Origin: JAHJUB01 sp041653615 [NCBI: Candidatus Ratteibacteria bacterium]
Lineage (GTDB): Bacteria; Ratteibacteria; UBA8468; MWAK01
Assembly: GCA_041653615.1 (NCBI GenBank)
Contig: JBAZEZ010000005.1
Span: 28,679 to 92,678, forward strand
Direction: 5' to 3'
DNA length: 64,000 bases
In this document: in pieces, positions 29,593 through 37,002 of the stretch
Layout: each line of letters begins with the position of its first letter
Position numbering within the stretch: the stretch's first letter is position 1
Notes under the pieces: model-generated
The model's input: only the letters and a program-made list of their open reading frames with translations
Told to the model about the DNA's origin: nothing
Databases searched by the model: none
Made by a program: the position numbers and the translations under genes

Positions 29593-29630
29593 CTCTCCTT
29601 CGGTCGCCATAGCCCTGCGCTGCGGCGACC
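29593..29630 (-). repeat. Start-proximal hairpin repeat, family A, partial copy 4
   Basis: In gene direction it reads GGTCGCC, then GCTATGGCGACC and GAAGGAGA before the DUF2292 ATG. Only the 3' arm of the family is kept, with a new GGTCGCC/GGCGACC stem. Confidence 0.65.
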
Positions 29631-29640
29631 TTGAAATAAA

Positions 29641-29674
29641 AAAGCCCGTTACCTTTTTTGTCTGGTAACGGGCT
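29641..29674 (-). terminator. Attenuator terminator in the DUF2292 leader
   Basis: On the minus strand, AAGCCCGTTACC (29674-29663) pairs perfectly with GGTAACGGGCTT (29652-29641) across a 10-nt loop, followed by a T-rich tail. It lies before the first gene rather than after one, so it is probably a regulated attenuator. Confidence 0.85.
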
Positions 29675-29876
29675 TTTTAAATCTTTCTTTTTGAAGAATC
29701 CAATGTTACATAAATTGGCTTCTCCTCGTTACCAGCGAGAATTTCCGCATACAGCAACACATGACCATGCGGACTTTCTGCTGGCGGATGATGTAGTCCT
29801 TTTCAGGACTGATTCCTTTTTCCGTTTTTTGATTTATCTTTATCATTTTGATGATTGATTACTATTCTAATGATTT
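29675..29876 (-). ncRNA. Candidate cis-regulatory leader RNA (switch) upstream of the sulfur unit
   Basis: From a probable start near 29876 the leader contains AGTCCT-GAAA-AGGACT (29810-29795, GNRA tetraloop) and an extended stem: CCAGCAGAA (29784-29776) with TTCTCGCTGG (29741-29732, one bulged C), capped by TCCGCAT/ATGCGGA (29773-29744). The 3' arm overlaps CTGGTAACG (29735-29727), exactly complementary to CGTTACCAG of the downstream terminator. The long stem and the antiterminator are therefore mutually exclusive. I see no TPP, SAM-I, cobalamin, T-box or FMN hallmark. It precedes the DUF2292, DUF3034 and metY genes. Confidence 0.6.
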
Positions 29877-29883
29877 TGGTAAT

Positions 29884-29913
29884 ATTATAATCTTACAAAA
29901 CAAATCTTGTCAA
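29884..29913 (-). promoter_or_regulatory. Promoter of the DUF2292/sulfur unit
   Basis: TTGACA (29913-29908) and TATAAT (29889-29884) are consensus with an 18-nt spacer on the minus strand. Transcription would start near 29876 and give a leader of about 290 nt before the DUF2292 ATG. Confidence 0.8.
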
Positions 29914-29947
29914 GTCTTTTTCTTAAATCAATGGTTTTAGTTCAAAT

Positions 29948-30424
29948 TTATCCAGCCAGTTTCTTTGCCAGCCGCGCAATACGGTCGCCCAACGCTAGAC
30001 ACTGTTCTTTCGCCCGCTGGTCCGGCATGCCGATCGCCACCGGTCCGTAATGATCCCCGCCGTAAGAACCCTGGACAACCATTCCGTGAATAAGCATCGC
30101 CTCCAGAATACTTAGAATGGTTGTTTCGTTGCCGCCGCCGATGTTGGCTGCGGAACTGAAAGCGCTGCCGACTTTTCCCTCTAGTTTTCCGTGGAACTTC
30201 ACGCTCTCGTCCAGGAGTTTCTTTACTTCCCAGGCAAGCGTACCGTAGTAGGTGGGCGAACCGATAATGATGCCGTCGTAACCAAGCAGGTCTTCTGGCT
30301 TGACCTCGGCAACTTCCTTCAGGTTAACCTCGGCGCTTTTGTCTTTGGCTCCCCGCGCCACCATCTCCGCCATCTTTTTGGTATTTCCGCTCCGGGAGTA
30401 ATAGATCACCAGTATTTTAGCCAT
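29948..30424 (-). CDS. Flavodoxin/WrbA-like NAD(P)H oxidoreductase
   Basis: The 158-residue flavodoxin-fold protein starts AKILVIYYSRSGNTKKMAEMVARGA (FMN phosphate loop) and has IIGSPTYYGTLAWEVK and SSAANIGGGNETTILSILEAML, typical of WrbA or flavodoxin-family reductases. It should bind FMN in the cytosol and transfer electrons, perhaps to quinones. AGAGGTG precedes the ATG. It is downstream of arsM by 26 nt and may share its transcript. Confidence 0.85.
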   Translation of the reverse strand: MAKILVIYYSRSGNTKKMAEMVARGAKDKSAEVNLKEVAEVKPEDLLGYDGIIIGSPTYYGTLAWEVKKLLDESVKFHGKLEGKVGSAFSSAANIGGGNETTILSILEAMLIHGMVVQGSYGGDHYGPVAIGMPDQRAKEQCLALGDRIARLAKKLAG

Positions 30425-30449
30425 TATTCACCTCTTAAGTAGTCAGAAA

Positions 30450-31259
30450 TCATTTTGGTTTAGACCCAAAAACCTTTATACTTACAACCGAACCTGCAAT
30501 TTCTCTTAACTTTTCGGCTGGTATGTTTAAATCTTCAATGACCGCTTTTGCGGTTGGGTCGTTAGCCATAAATTCAACCGGAAATGCCGCTTCTTCGAGT
30601 ATCCGTACCTCCTGAAATCCCGCCGCCCTTATTGTTCTCAAGTATTCGTCTTTCTTTGTCGTTCCGGCAAGACAGCCGACATACGCCTGAATAGAATTTT
30701 TGAGGCAACCTGGGAGTTCCTTTACCAAAACAAGGTCGGAAACCATCAATTGACCTCCCGGTTTCAGAACCCGGAATGCCTCCCGGAAGACTTTTTTCTT
30801 ATCCGGCGACAGGTTTATAACGCAGTTTGAAATAACCATATCAACGGAATTTTCAGCAACAGGCAGGCTCTCAATTTCCCCGAGCCTGAACTCAACATTT
30901 CCGTAGCTGCCTTTCTTAGCGTTCTCTCTCGCTTTTTCAATCATCTCCGGCGTCATATCCACACCGATGACCTTGCCGCTTTTGCCGACTTTTTTGGCGG
31001 CAAGGAAAGAATCGAAGCCCGCACCCGAACCAAGGTCAAGGACGGTTTCGCCCTCTTTTAGGGAAGCGAACGCGAGCGGATTACCGCATCCAAGGTTCAG
31101 GTTTGCGCCTTCAGGAACCGCCCCAATCTCTTCCTGGGTGTACCCGATTTTTTTGCTGATGTTTTCGGTAGAGTATCCGGGCGAATAACAAGAACTGATT
31201 TTCTTGGCTATTCCGGCGTAGCCTTTTCTTACCGCTTTCTTTATCTCTTTCTCATCCAT
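30450..31259 (-). CDS. arsM: Arsenite S-adenosylmethionine methyltransferase
   Basis: The 269-residue class I methyltransferase has LDLGSGAGFDSFLAAKKVG (SAM loop), GVDMTPEMIEKA, and three cysteines at the ArsM positions: ISSCYSPG near 24, SNCVINLS near 145 and VGCLAG near 194. These bind As(III). It methylates arsenite. GGAGG precedes the ATG. A cysteine-rich AbrB-like protein is 15 nt upstream and a flavodoxin 26 nt downstream. No other ars gene is visible. Confidence 0.92.
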   Translation of the reverse strand: MDEKEIKKAVRKGYAGIAKKISSCYSPGYSTENISKKIGYTQEEIGAVPEGANLNLGCGNPLAFASLKEGETVLDLGSGAGFDSFLAAKKVGKSGKVIGVDMTPEMIEKARENAKKGSYGNVEFRLGEIESLPVAENSVDMVISNCVINLSPDKKKVFREAFRVLKPGGQLMVSDLVLVKELPGCLKNSIQAYVGCLAGTTKKDEYLRTIRAAGFQEVRILEEAAFPVEFMANDPTAKAVIEDLNIPAEKLREIAGSVVSIKVFGSKPK

Positions 31260-31274
31260 TTGCTGCCTCCATAG

Positions 31275-31553
31275 TTATTTCTTCAATATTTCTCCCATGA
31301 TCGGCCCGAGCATCTCTTCTACCATGCCGGCAAGGCTCTCGGCTTTAATTAAAGAGATGCAGCAAGTTTTTTCTTTTCCCCAGCTTACAATCGCCAACTT
31401 ATCACCCGGCCGAATGCCCGCCTTATCTCTGATTTCTTTGGGGAGCACCATCTGTCCCCGTTTGTCAACGCTAATCAGCGATTCAACCTTGCAGCAACCC
31501 AATTCTTTGCCCAGCAGTGCACAACCCGAGTTTTTCTTTTTTTGCTTAGCCAT
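31275..31553 (-). CDS. AbrB/SpoVT-like cysteine-rich protein (HgcAB-associated type)
   Basis: The 92-residue protein has an N-terminal GCALLGKELGCC cluster, a swapped-hairpin AbrB domain (SLISVDKRGQMVLPKEIRDKAGIRPGDKLAIVSW) and a C-terminal CCISLIKAESL. The family is sometimes named HgcAB-associated because of neighbourhoods with mercury methylation genes, but it also accompanies arsM, as here; no hgcA is present. It could sense arsenite through its cysteines and regulate the arsM unit. GGGAGG lies 7 nt upstream of ATG. An imperfect palindrome is just upstream. Confidence 0.78.
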   Translation of the reverse strand: MAKQKKKNSGCALLGKELGCCKVESLISVDKRGQMVLPKEIRDKAGIRPGDKLAIVSWGKEKTCCISLIKAESLAGMVEEMLGPIMGEILKK

Positions 31554-31573
31554 TTACGCCTCCCTTTTTTATC

Positions 31574-31610
31574 AGCATAAGCTGATTATTCATAATATTC
31601 TGCTTATACT
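31574..31610 (-). promoter_or_regulatory. Palindromic candidate operator for the AbrB-like/arsM unit
   Basis: AGCATAAGCTGATTATTCAT at 31574 is mirrored by AATATTCTGCTTATACT ending at 31610: outer arms match at 8 of 10 positions and inner GATTATTC/GAATAATC match further. It overlaps the likely promoter region upstream of 31553. Confidence 0.5.
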
Positions 31611-31717
31611 GAAATTGTAGCATCATCTGAAATACGCTGTCAAGTTTTGTTATTGTGCGACGTGGCAGCGCCCGGAAACTTATGCGCGATTTGCCGGGCG
31701 CTGCAACTGGAGGGGTG

Positions 31718-32491
31718 TTACTTTGATAGTTTCCGTTTTATTTCCTGAGCGGCTTTCCTACCCGAAAACAACATTCCCCCGAAAGTAGGTCCCATACGCG
31801 GTATGCCGTATACGGAAGCCGCCGCCATTCCGACCGCAAAGAGACCGGGGTGTATTTCGCCTGTTTTTTCCACGACGAGGTTCTCTGAGGTGTTGACATC
31901 CATCGGGCCGTAACCTTGTAGTTTCAGCAAACCTCTTTTTTCCAGGCTTTTGGCTACCCAGGCGTCATGGCCGGTGGCATCGATTACGACTTTTGTTTCC
32001 AGGGCGATGGGGTCGACGCAGGTGATTTGCCTGGGCAGGGCGGAAACCGGAGCCCAGTTAATTACCGCTCCTTCCACCTGGTTGTTGCGGTAAACCACAT
32101 CGTCAAATTTGGTGAGGTTCAGAATTCTGGCCCCGGAATCGCAGGCGGCGGAGATGAGTTTTGAACAGGCGGTTGGACCGTCCGCGGTAAACAGGCCGTC
32201 CGTTGCTTTTTTGTAAGGTATCTTTAACTCGTCAAGAAACTTATCGGCCGGGGCCCGGAAGGTCAGTGTATTCATGAAATAACCGCCGACCCAAAAACCC
32301 CCTCCGATGTAGTTGTTACTCTCAATCACCAATGTTTTCAGTCCGGCGTTTGCCAGGTCGCGCGCCGCTATCAGTCCGCTCGGTCCACCCCCAACTACGA
32401 TGACGTCCGAAACGATATACTCGTCAAACCACCGGCTGAATTCTTTGACAATCGCCCGGCTTACCTGCGCCTCCGTTATCTTGCTGAACAT
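31718..32491 (-). CDS. thi4: Thi4-type thiazole synthase, Cys-type
   Basis: The 257-residue protein has the dinucleotide motif VGGGPSG (about 32-38), GGGFWVGGY and GIPRMGPTFGGML, like the copy at 2049. At the sulfur-donor position it has Cys158 (ITCVDP) where the first copy has His153 (LHVDP); yeast Thi4 gives up the sulfur of its cysteine there. It could therefore be a suicidal, sulfide-independent form. The two copies are diverged. The start at 32491 follows a GAAGGAGG in a family A repeat. A TPP riboswitch and terminator precede it. Confidence 0.88.
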   Translation of the reverse strand: MFSKITEAQVSRAIVKEFSRWFDEYIVSDVIVVGGGPSGLIAARDLANAGLKTLVIESNNYIGGGFWVGGYFMNTLTFRAPADKFLDELKIPYKKATDGLFTADGPTACSKLISAACDSGARILNLTKFDDVVYRNNQVEGAVINWAPVSALPRQITCVDPIALETKVVIDATGHDAWVAKSLEKRGLLKLQGYGPMDVNTSENLVVEKTGEIHPGLFAVGMAAASVYGIPRMGPTFGGMLFSGRKAAQEIKRKLSK

Positions 32492-32494
32492 CTT

Positions 32495-32575
32495 CCTCCT
32501 TCGTCCGCCGTAGCAAGGATGCCTCGTAGCGGCAGAGCCGCTTGGAACGAGGCATCCGTATTGCGAAGGCGGGCC
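32495..32575 (-). repeat. Start-proximal hairpin repeat, family A, copy 5
   Basis: In gene direction: GCCCGCCTTCGCAATACGG, ATGCCTCGT with an AGCGGC-TCT-GCCGCT hairpin, ACGAGGCATCCTTGCTACGGC, and GGACGAAGGAGG just before the thi4 ATG. CCTTCG of the left arm is the complement of CGAAGG in the Shine-Dalgarno arm. Confidence 0.85.
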
Positions 32576-32610
32576 TTTTGACCTGAAGAGGATAAATCGC
32601 GGAGGCAATA

Positions 32611-32651
32611 AAAAACCCCTTAGGCAGGCGGTATCGCATGCAATAAGGGGT
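32611..32651 (-). terminator. Riboswitch expression-platform terminator of thi4 copy 2
   Basis: ACCCCTTA (32651-32644 on the minus strand) pairs with TAAGGGGT (32622-32615), followed by a run of T. It lies between the TPP aptamer and the repeat, as in the first copy. Confidence 0.82.
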
Positions 32652-32670
32652 GTCCAGGTTCATGCTTCTT

Positions 32671-32755
32671 CCCTCCGCTGGTATTACCCAGATCAGGTTC
32701 TGCGGGTTATCTGTTTACTTCTCAGAACTCTCAGGCCGCTCTTACGACCTCCCCG
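32671..32755 (-). promoter_or_regulatory. TPP riboswitch upstream of thi4 copy 2
   Basis: On the minus strand the aptamer blocks are CGGGGAGGTCGTAAGAGCGG, CCTGAGAG, ACCTGATCTGGGTAATACC and AGCGGAGGG. The core is nearly identical to that at 1781-1866. The order riboswitch, terminator, family A repeat, Shine-Dalgarno, thi4 is repeated in both places. Confidence 0.93.
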
Positions 32756-32813
32756 TTTAATTATTGATAATATTAAAGCATACCTGCGCTGTTACTGTCA
32801 AAATTTTGCAGCG

Positions 32814-33467
32814 TTAGAACGAGTACGAAAGGCCGATGGTTATCACCGGATAGAGCTGGAACTGGTCGGCGTCGTCCTTGTATGTTTTTATTTGTTCCGC
32901 GATGTTGTTGTCCAGTTCCGTTTGCAGAAGGGGGTCGCTCGCGGTGGCGCGGAGACTGACGTCCGGCGAACCGACGTAGGCAACACCGAGGTCTGCGGAA
33001 AAATACCAGTGCGAAGAGGCGTGAACGGCGTTGCCCCACCCGATTCCAATATAAGGGCCGACCGTGTTGTCGAAATCAATCTTGCCGCGGATGTCAGTGA
33101 CGGCGTAATCAACGTCGTTAATAGTCACGGTCTTGTTCTGGTCTGAGATTTTCAGATAATTGTCGGTGAACATCACGCCGCCCGAAACACGGAAGCCGCT
33201 GTCTTTAAAAGGATGCCAGTCGAGCAGTATCGGGACATTGAGCAGGTTAATGTCGGCGTCCGCTTCGTTGATGTCCTGAGTTGTATTAAAAGCGCTGACC
33301 CCGGCACGCAGGTTGAGATTATCGTTCAGCTTGAACGTTAAGTCACCGCCCGCGCCGGTTGTTCCGCCTTTGAGCGTTAAGCCGACCCCGGCCTGCGCGA
33401 TGGAACCCAACCCTAAGATTACCGCAAAACCCGCCACCGCCGCGCACAAATTCCTCACTCTTTTCAT
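32814..33467 (-). CDS. OmpW-like outer-membrane beta-barrel protein
   Basis: The 217-residue protein has a signal peptide (about 1-26, cleavage after AQA) and repeated amphipathic strands: VGLTLKGGTTGAGGDLTFKLNDNLNLRAGVS, RVSGGVMFTDNYLKI, GPYIGIGWGN and the C-terminal YPVITIGLSYSF, with an aromatic end typical of outer-membrane barrels. It is probably a small eight-stranded porin-like protein. I take ATG 33467 because GGGAGG is 6 nt upstream; longer starts would include sequence before the signal peptide. A strong promoter lies upstream. Confidence 0.75.
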   Translation of the reverse strand: MKRVRNLCAAVAGFAVILGLGSIAQAGVGLTLKGGTTGAGGDLTFKLNDNLNLRAGVSAFNTTQDINEADADINLLNVPILLDWHPFKDSGFRVSGGVMFTDNYLKISDQNKTVTINDVDYAVTDIRGKIDFDNTVGPYIGIGWGNAVHASSHWYFSADLGVAYVGSPDVSLRATASDPLLQTELDNNIAEQIKTYKDDADQFQLYPVITIGLSYSF

Positions 33468-33524
33468 TTGGCCTCCCGGCATAAAATGCTGTTTAGTACT
33501 GCGCATTCGTTTCTTATTTATCAT

Positions 33525-33552
33525 ATTATACTTCAAGGCATGTGTCTGTCAA
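33525..33552 (-). promoter_or_regulatory. Promoter of the OmpW-like gene
   Basis: TTGACA (33552-33547) and TATAAT (33530-33525) with a 16-nt spacer on the minus strand. Confidence 0.75.
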
Positions 33553-33626
33553 CTAAAAAGTTCCAAAACTATCATTTTTCACCCGGAAACTCTAGTTTTT
33601 AAAACAAGCCAAATAACGAAAACGAT

Positions 33627-33656
33627 TTGACGTTCCCGCCGTTTGACTGATAACAT
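33627..33656 (+). promoter_or_regulatory. Probable promoter of radC (leaderless type)
   Basis: TTGACG (33627-33632) and TAACAT (33651-33656) with an 18-nt spacer. The -10 box ends 10 nt before ATG 33667 and no Shine-Dalgarno is present, so the transcript would begin at or within a few bases of the start codon. It also argues against a TTG start at 33643. Confidence 0.55.
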
Positions 33657-33666
33657 ATTTTCGCGA

Positions 33667-34347
33667 ATGGCAGAAAACCGGAAGTTAATGATAAGGGACT
33701 TGGCCAGGGTGGAGAGGCCCCGGGAGAAATTAATTAAGTATGGTCCGGCGCGTCTTTCCAACCGGGAATTGCTGGCTATTATTTTAAGGACCGGCGGCAA
33801 GAACGAAAACGCGCTTGATTTGGCCGGCCGGGTACTCCGGAATTGTAAATCCGAGGGATTGTCTTTTGCGTCTTACGCTGAAATTCGGAAAATTTCCGGC
33901 ATCGGACCGGCCAAGGCGTGCGAGATTCTGGCCTGTTTTGAACTGGGCCGGCGCTTCTTAAAGGGGAAAATTTCCAGCCTGTTCCTGAAACCGGAGGACG
34001 TCTGGAAAGAACTGAAAGACATAAGAGGATTAAAAAAGGAGCATTTTGTCATTTTTTATCTGGACAGCCGCAACCAGGAGATAAAACGGGAGATTATTTC
34101 CGTGGGTTCGCTCAATGCCAGCCTGGTTCATCCGCGGGAAGTTTTTGAACCGGCGGTGAGCAGTCATGCCGCTCAGGTTATTATGGCGCATAATCATCCC
34201 TCCGGAAACCCGGAGCCGTCCCGGGACGACCTGGAGATTAACCGGAGATTGGTGGAGGCCGGAAAGATTTTGGGCATAGAAGTGATAGACCACATAATCG
34301 TGACCGCAACCGGCTACTTGAGCTTTAAAGAAAAAGCTTTGATTTAA
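33667..34347 (+). CDS. radC: RadC/JAB-domain protein
   Basis: The 226-residue protein has the RadC pattern: RPREKLIKYGPARLSNRELLAIILRTGGK, a helix-hairpin-helix GIGPAKACEILA, and the JAB/MPN metal motif SHAAQVIMAHNHPSGNPEPSRDD. The role in DNA repair is disputed; the JAB motif suggests a metalloprotease. The gene starts immediately after its promoter and is followed, 1 nt later, by the GNAT gene. Confidence 0.93.
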   Translation: MAENRKLMIRDLARVERPREKLIKYGPARLSNRELLAIILRTGGKNENALDLAGRVLRNCKSEGLSFASYAEIRKISGIGPAKACEILACFELGRRFLKGKISSLFLKPEDVWKELKDIRGLKKEHFVIFYLDSRNQEIKREIISVGSLNASLVHPREVFEPAVSSHAAQVIMAHNHPSGNPEPSRDDLEINRRLVEAGKILGIEVIDHIIVTATGYLSFKEKALI

Positions 34348-34348
34348 A

Positions 34349-35023
34349 ATGGCTGCTTCCGCGAACCAATCTTTTTTGGTCAGGGGTTTTGAACCGGCGG
34401 ACCGGACCAGGATAAGAGCGATTAGTTGCGCAACCGCGTTTCACGGAGTGCTGCCGGAGCGTACCTGCCGGGTTGATTGCCGTCTTCTGGCCGACCTGCT
34501 GACCCGTTATTACACCGATTGTGAGCCGGAATCTATTCTGGTGGCAGAATCCGGGGGCAGGGTAGTGGGCTATATAATGGGAGCGGTCAGCACCAGAAGT
34601 TTTTCCCGCGCGATGCTCCGGTTGGTTCTGTTCAAGACAATTCCGGGAATTTTGCTCGGCCGCTACCGGATAAACAGCCAGGGACTGGTCATTTTGGCGG
34701 TTCTGCTGGCCGGTACGGTAAAAGGAGAACGCGACCCGGATTTGGAAGAAGAATACCCGGCCCATTTGCATATTAACATTGACGATGAATGCCGGCAGGC
34801 TGGTTTGGGTTCAAAACTCATGACCGCCTGGTTCCAACGTCTTAAGGAAAAACAGATTAAAGGCGCGCATCTTAGCACGAATTCCGCCAACGAAGGAGCC
34901 ATCAGGTTCTTTCGGCGTTTTGGTTTTCAGCGGTGTCATCGCCGGCGCTCCACCTTTTGGAGCTTTGCTTACGGCCGGCCGGTGTATGTTGAAATTTTCG
35001 CCCGGAAGACATTTTCCGTTTAG
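34349..35023 (+). CDS. GNAT-family N-acetyltransferase
   Basis: The 224-residue protein has the GNAT core: HLHINIDDECRQAGLGSKLM (acetyl-CoA loop, about 140-158) followed by AHLSTNSANEGAIRFFRRFGFQRC. The N-terminal part is longer than average and includes a hydrophobic LVILAVLLAGTV segment. It acetylates an unknown small molecule or protein. It begins 1 nt after radC, so the two are co-transcribed. Confidence 0.85.
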   Translation: MAASANQSFLVRGFEPADRTRIRAISCATAFHGVLPERTCRVDCRLLADLLTRYYTDCEPESILVAESGGRVVGYIMGAVSTRSFSRAMLRLVLFKTIPGILLGRYRINSQGLVILAVLLAGTVKGERDPDLEEEYPAHLHINIDDECRQAGLGSKLMTAWFQRLKEKQIKGAHLSTNSANEGAIRFFRRFGFQRCHRRRSTFWSFAYGRPVYVEIFARKTFSV

Positions 35024-35060
35024 TCCGCAATCTTTTTTCCGATTTTATTTTGGCTGCGAT

Positions 35061-35089
35061 TTGACAGTGTACCAACCAGACGGTATAAT
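35061..35089 (+). promoter_or_regulatory. Promoter and candidate operator of the TetR gene
   Basis: TTGACA (35061-35066) and TATAAT (35084-35089) with a 17-nt spacer. The spacer holds TACCAACCAGACGGTA (35070-35085), an imperfect palindrome with TACC/GGTA ends that a TetR dimer could bind. It would give autoregulation. Confidence 0.65.
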
Positions 35090-35116
35090 ATGTTTCAATA
35101 ATCAAGCGAAACATTT

Positions 35117-35656
35117 ATGGGTAAAAGAAAAAATTCTTACGATAATATTCTGAACGCGGCGGAAGCGGTTGTGCTGAAAGTGGGGGCCGCCCACATGACG
35201 CTTGATTCCGTAGCCCGGAAGGCCGGCGTCAGCAAGGGAGGTCTGCTGTACAATTTTTCCACCAAAGAGATTTTGTTAAAGGCGATGGTAAGCCGTTTGA
35301 TTCGCTGTTTTGAGGAAGAACGGATAAAAAAGATAGCTAAAATGAAAGAGGAGCCGGCGCGGGAAATTAAAGCGCACATTCTTTCCATGCTTGCCCGGAA
35401 CTGTCGGACCGACCGGAGTGCGTCCGCCTTGCTTGCCGCTATCGCGTATAACCCTAAATTAGTTGAGCCCATCCGTAAAGACGGTCTGAAATTTATGGCG
35501 GAGATTACTACGCCCGGGCTTGGATTTGAGCGAAAAGCCATTATTTTGCTTGCGGCGATGGGACTCCATTTGCAGGAGGTCCTGCAGGTGTCCTGTCTGA
35601 ACGAGAAACAACGTAAAGGCGTAATTACCGAATTACTTCGGCTGTCCGAAGGATAA
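35117..35656 (+). CDS. TetR-family transcriptional regulator
   Basis: The 179-residue protein has the TetR helix-turn-helix (about 8-50; YDNILNAAEAVVLKVGAAHMTLDSVARKAGVSKGGLLYNFSTKEILL). The C-terminal domain is all helical and unassigned. It sits just before an RND adaptor and pump, so it probably represses them, as in acrR systems. No Shine-Dalgarno is visible before the ATG; the promoter is 28 nt upstream. Confidence 0.88.
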   Translation: MGKRKNSYDNILNAAEAVVLKVGAAHMTLDSVARKAGVSKGGLLYNFSTKEILLKAMVSRLIRCFEEERIKKIAKMKEEPAREIKAHILSMLARNCRTDRSASALLAAIAYNPKLVEPIRKDGLKFMAEITTPGLGFERKAIILLAAMGLHLQEVLQVSCLNEKQRKGVITELLRLSEG

Positions 35657-35695
35657 ATTTTGACGAAGGCGGGCTTACAAACAGACAATATTTTT

Positions 35696-35748
35696 GTAGG
35701 GGCGGGGTTACATCCCCGCCCGCGGGAGGGGCACAGCCCCTCCCCTAC
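35696..35748. repeat. GTAGGGGCGGGG palindromic repeat, copy 2
   Basis: GTAGGGGCGGGGTTACATCC with CCCGCCCGCGGGAGGGG and CCCCTCCCCTAC form two stacked hairpins, as at 17779-17863. A family A scrap (GACGAAGGCGGGCTT) lies at 35663-35677. It separates TetR from the adaptor gene. Confidence 0.75.
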
Positions 35749-35766
35749 ATTGCAAGGGAGTCAATT

Positions 35767-36885
35767 ATGGACAGAAACGTTTTGAGAAAAAGAACCGGTC
35801 TGCCGGTTTTCGTTCCTATGCTTATCATTTTGTTTTTTCTTCCCGGGTGTTCCGGCAAGAAAGAAAAAACATTGCCGGTGGCGGAGAAGGTGCCGGTGAC
35901 CGCGGTGGCAGCAACGACGAAGGATGTTCCCGTAAAATTGACCGCCATCGGAAACGTCCAGGCCTATTCCACCGTTTCGGTTACCTCGCGGGTTACCGGG
36001 CAGCTGCTTAACGTATATTTCACCGAAGGTCAGAGTGTTGCCAAAGGGCAGAGACTTTTCCTGGTTGACCCGGAACCAAAAAAGATAACCGTCAGCCGTA
36101 TGGAAGCGGGACTGGCCGGGAACAACGCACAACTTCTTAACGCCCGGGTGGAGGAGCGCCGTTACGCAGAGTTGGTAAAGAAAGGATTTGTCGCCCAGGC
36201 GGATTACGATAACATCCACACCCAGATGGCTGCGTTGGAGGCAATGGTACAGGGTGCAACCCAGGACTTGGAAAACGCCCGGCTTCAGTTGAGTTACTGC
36301 ACGATTTACGCCCCGATATCCGGTCGGACCGGAAACCTGCTGGTACACCAGGGTAATCTGGTGGGCGTGGAACCCCTGGTGGTTATTAACCAGATTCAGC
36401 CGGTCCTGGTTACTTTTTCCATCCCGGAGCAGCGCCTGACTGAAGTCAGGGAATTTATGAAAAGCCATACCTTGAAAGTGGAAGCGGTTTTATCCGGAAG
36501 CCAGCCGCGTTCACTCTTTGGTTCGCTCACTTTTATCAATAATGCGGTCACCGCCAACACTGGTACCGTCGAACTGAAAGCCGTTTTTAATAATAGGGAA
36601 AACCTGCTTTGGCCGGGGCAATTTGTGAGCGTGGTCTTAAGTCTGACCACCCTGAAGAATGTGGTGGTCGTTCCCGCTCCGGCGGTCCAGATGGCCAGCG
36701 ACGGACAGTTTATCTTTGTGGTCAAACCGGATTCTTCGGTGGAAAAACGGCTGGTTGAAGCGACGGCGGTTTCGGAGACCGAGATGATTGTGGAAAAAGG
36801 AATCAGCCCGGGAGAAACGGTGGTGACCGACGGACAGCTGCGCCTGATTCCCGGAGCAAAGGTAACGATTAAAGGCCAGAAATAA
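35767..36885 (+). CDS. RND efflux periplasmic adaptor lipoprotein (AcrA-like)
   Basis: The 372-residue protein has a lipoprotein signal (FFLPGCSG, Cys near 28), the biotinyl-lipoyl and helical-hairpin parts (VTSRVTGQLLNVYFTEGQSVAKGQRLF; CTIYAPISGRTGNLLVHQGNLV), and beta-barrel VELKAVFNNRENLLWPGQFVSVVL. It tethers an RND pump to a TolC channel. It precedes the RND pump gene at 37003 and follows a TetR gene. AGGGAG lies 6 nt before ATG. Confidence 0.92.
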   Translation: MDRNVLRKRTGLPVFVPMLIILFFLPGCSGKKEKTLPVAEKVPVTAVAATTKDVPVKLTAIGNVQAYSTVSVTSRVTGQLLNVYFTEGQSVAKGQRLFLVDPEPKKITVSRMEAGLAGNNAQLLNARVEERRYAELVKKGFVAQADYDNIHTQMAALEAMVQGATQDLENARLQLSYCTIYAPISGRTGNLLVHQGNLVGVEPLVVINQIQPVLVTFSIPEQRLTEVREFMKSHTLKVEAVLSGSQPRSLFGSLTFINNAVTANTGTVELKAVFNNRENLLWPGQFVSVVLSLTTLKNVVVVPAPAVQMASDGQFIFVVKPDSSVEKRLVEATAVSETEMIVEKGISPGETVVTDGQLRLIPGAKVTIKGQK

Positions 36886-36915
36886 TGTAGTGCGACCCTT
36901 TAAGGTTTTTAATGG

Positions 36916-36990
36916 TGTCATCCTGAGCCTTTTTTGCGAAGGATCTCGTTTTTAACAGCGAGATTCTTCGGCTAACGCCTCAGAATGACA
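36916..36990. repeat. TGTCATCCTGAGC interspersed repeat, copy 1
   Basis: TGTCATCCTGAGCC at the left and CCTCAGAATGACA at the right enclose GCGAAGGATCTCG/CGAGATTCTTCGGC arms. A relative is at 58825-58896. It fills the adaptor-pump gap. Confidence 0.8.
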
Positions 36991-37002
36991 GGCAGAAAAA
37001 CA

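Noticed and set aside
29641-29876. SAM-I, TPP or T-box riboswitch as identity of the sulfur-unit leader
   Set aside because: None of the conserved blocks of these classes is visible; I leave it as an unassigned switch.
31275-31553. Evidence for a mercury-methylation locus
   Set aside because: The family name refers to HgcAB neighbourhoods, but neither hgcA nor hgcB is present in the window.
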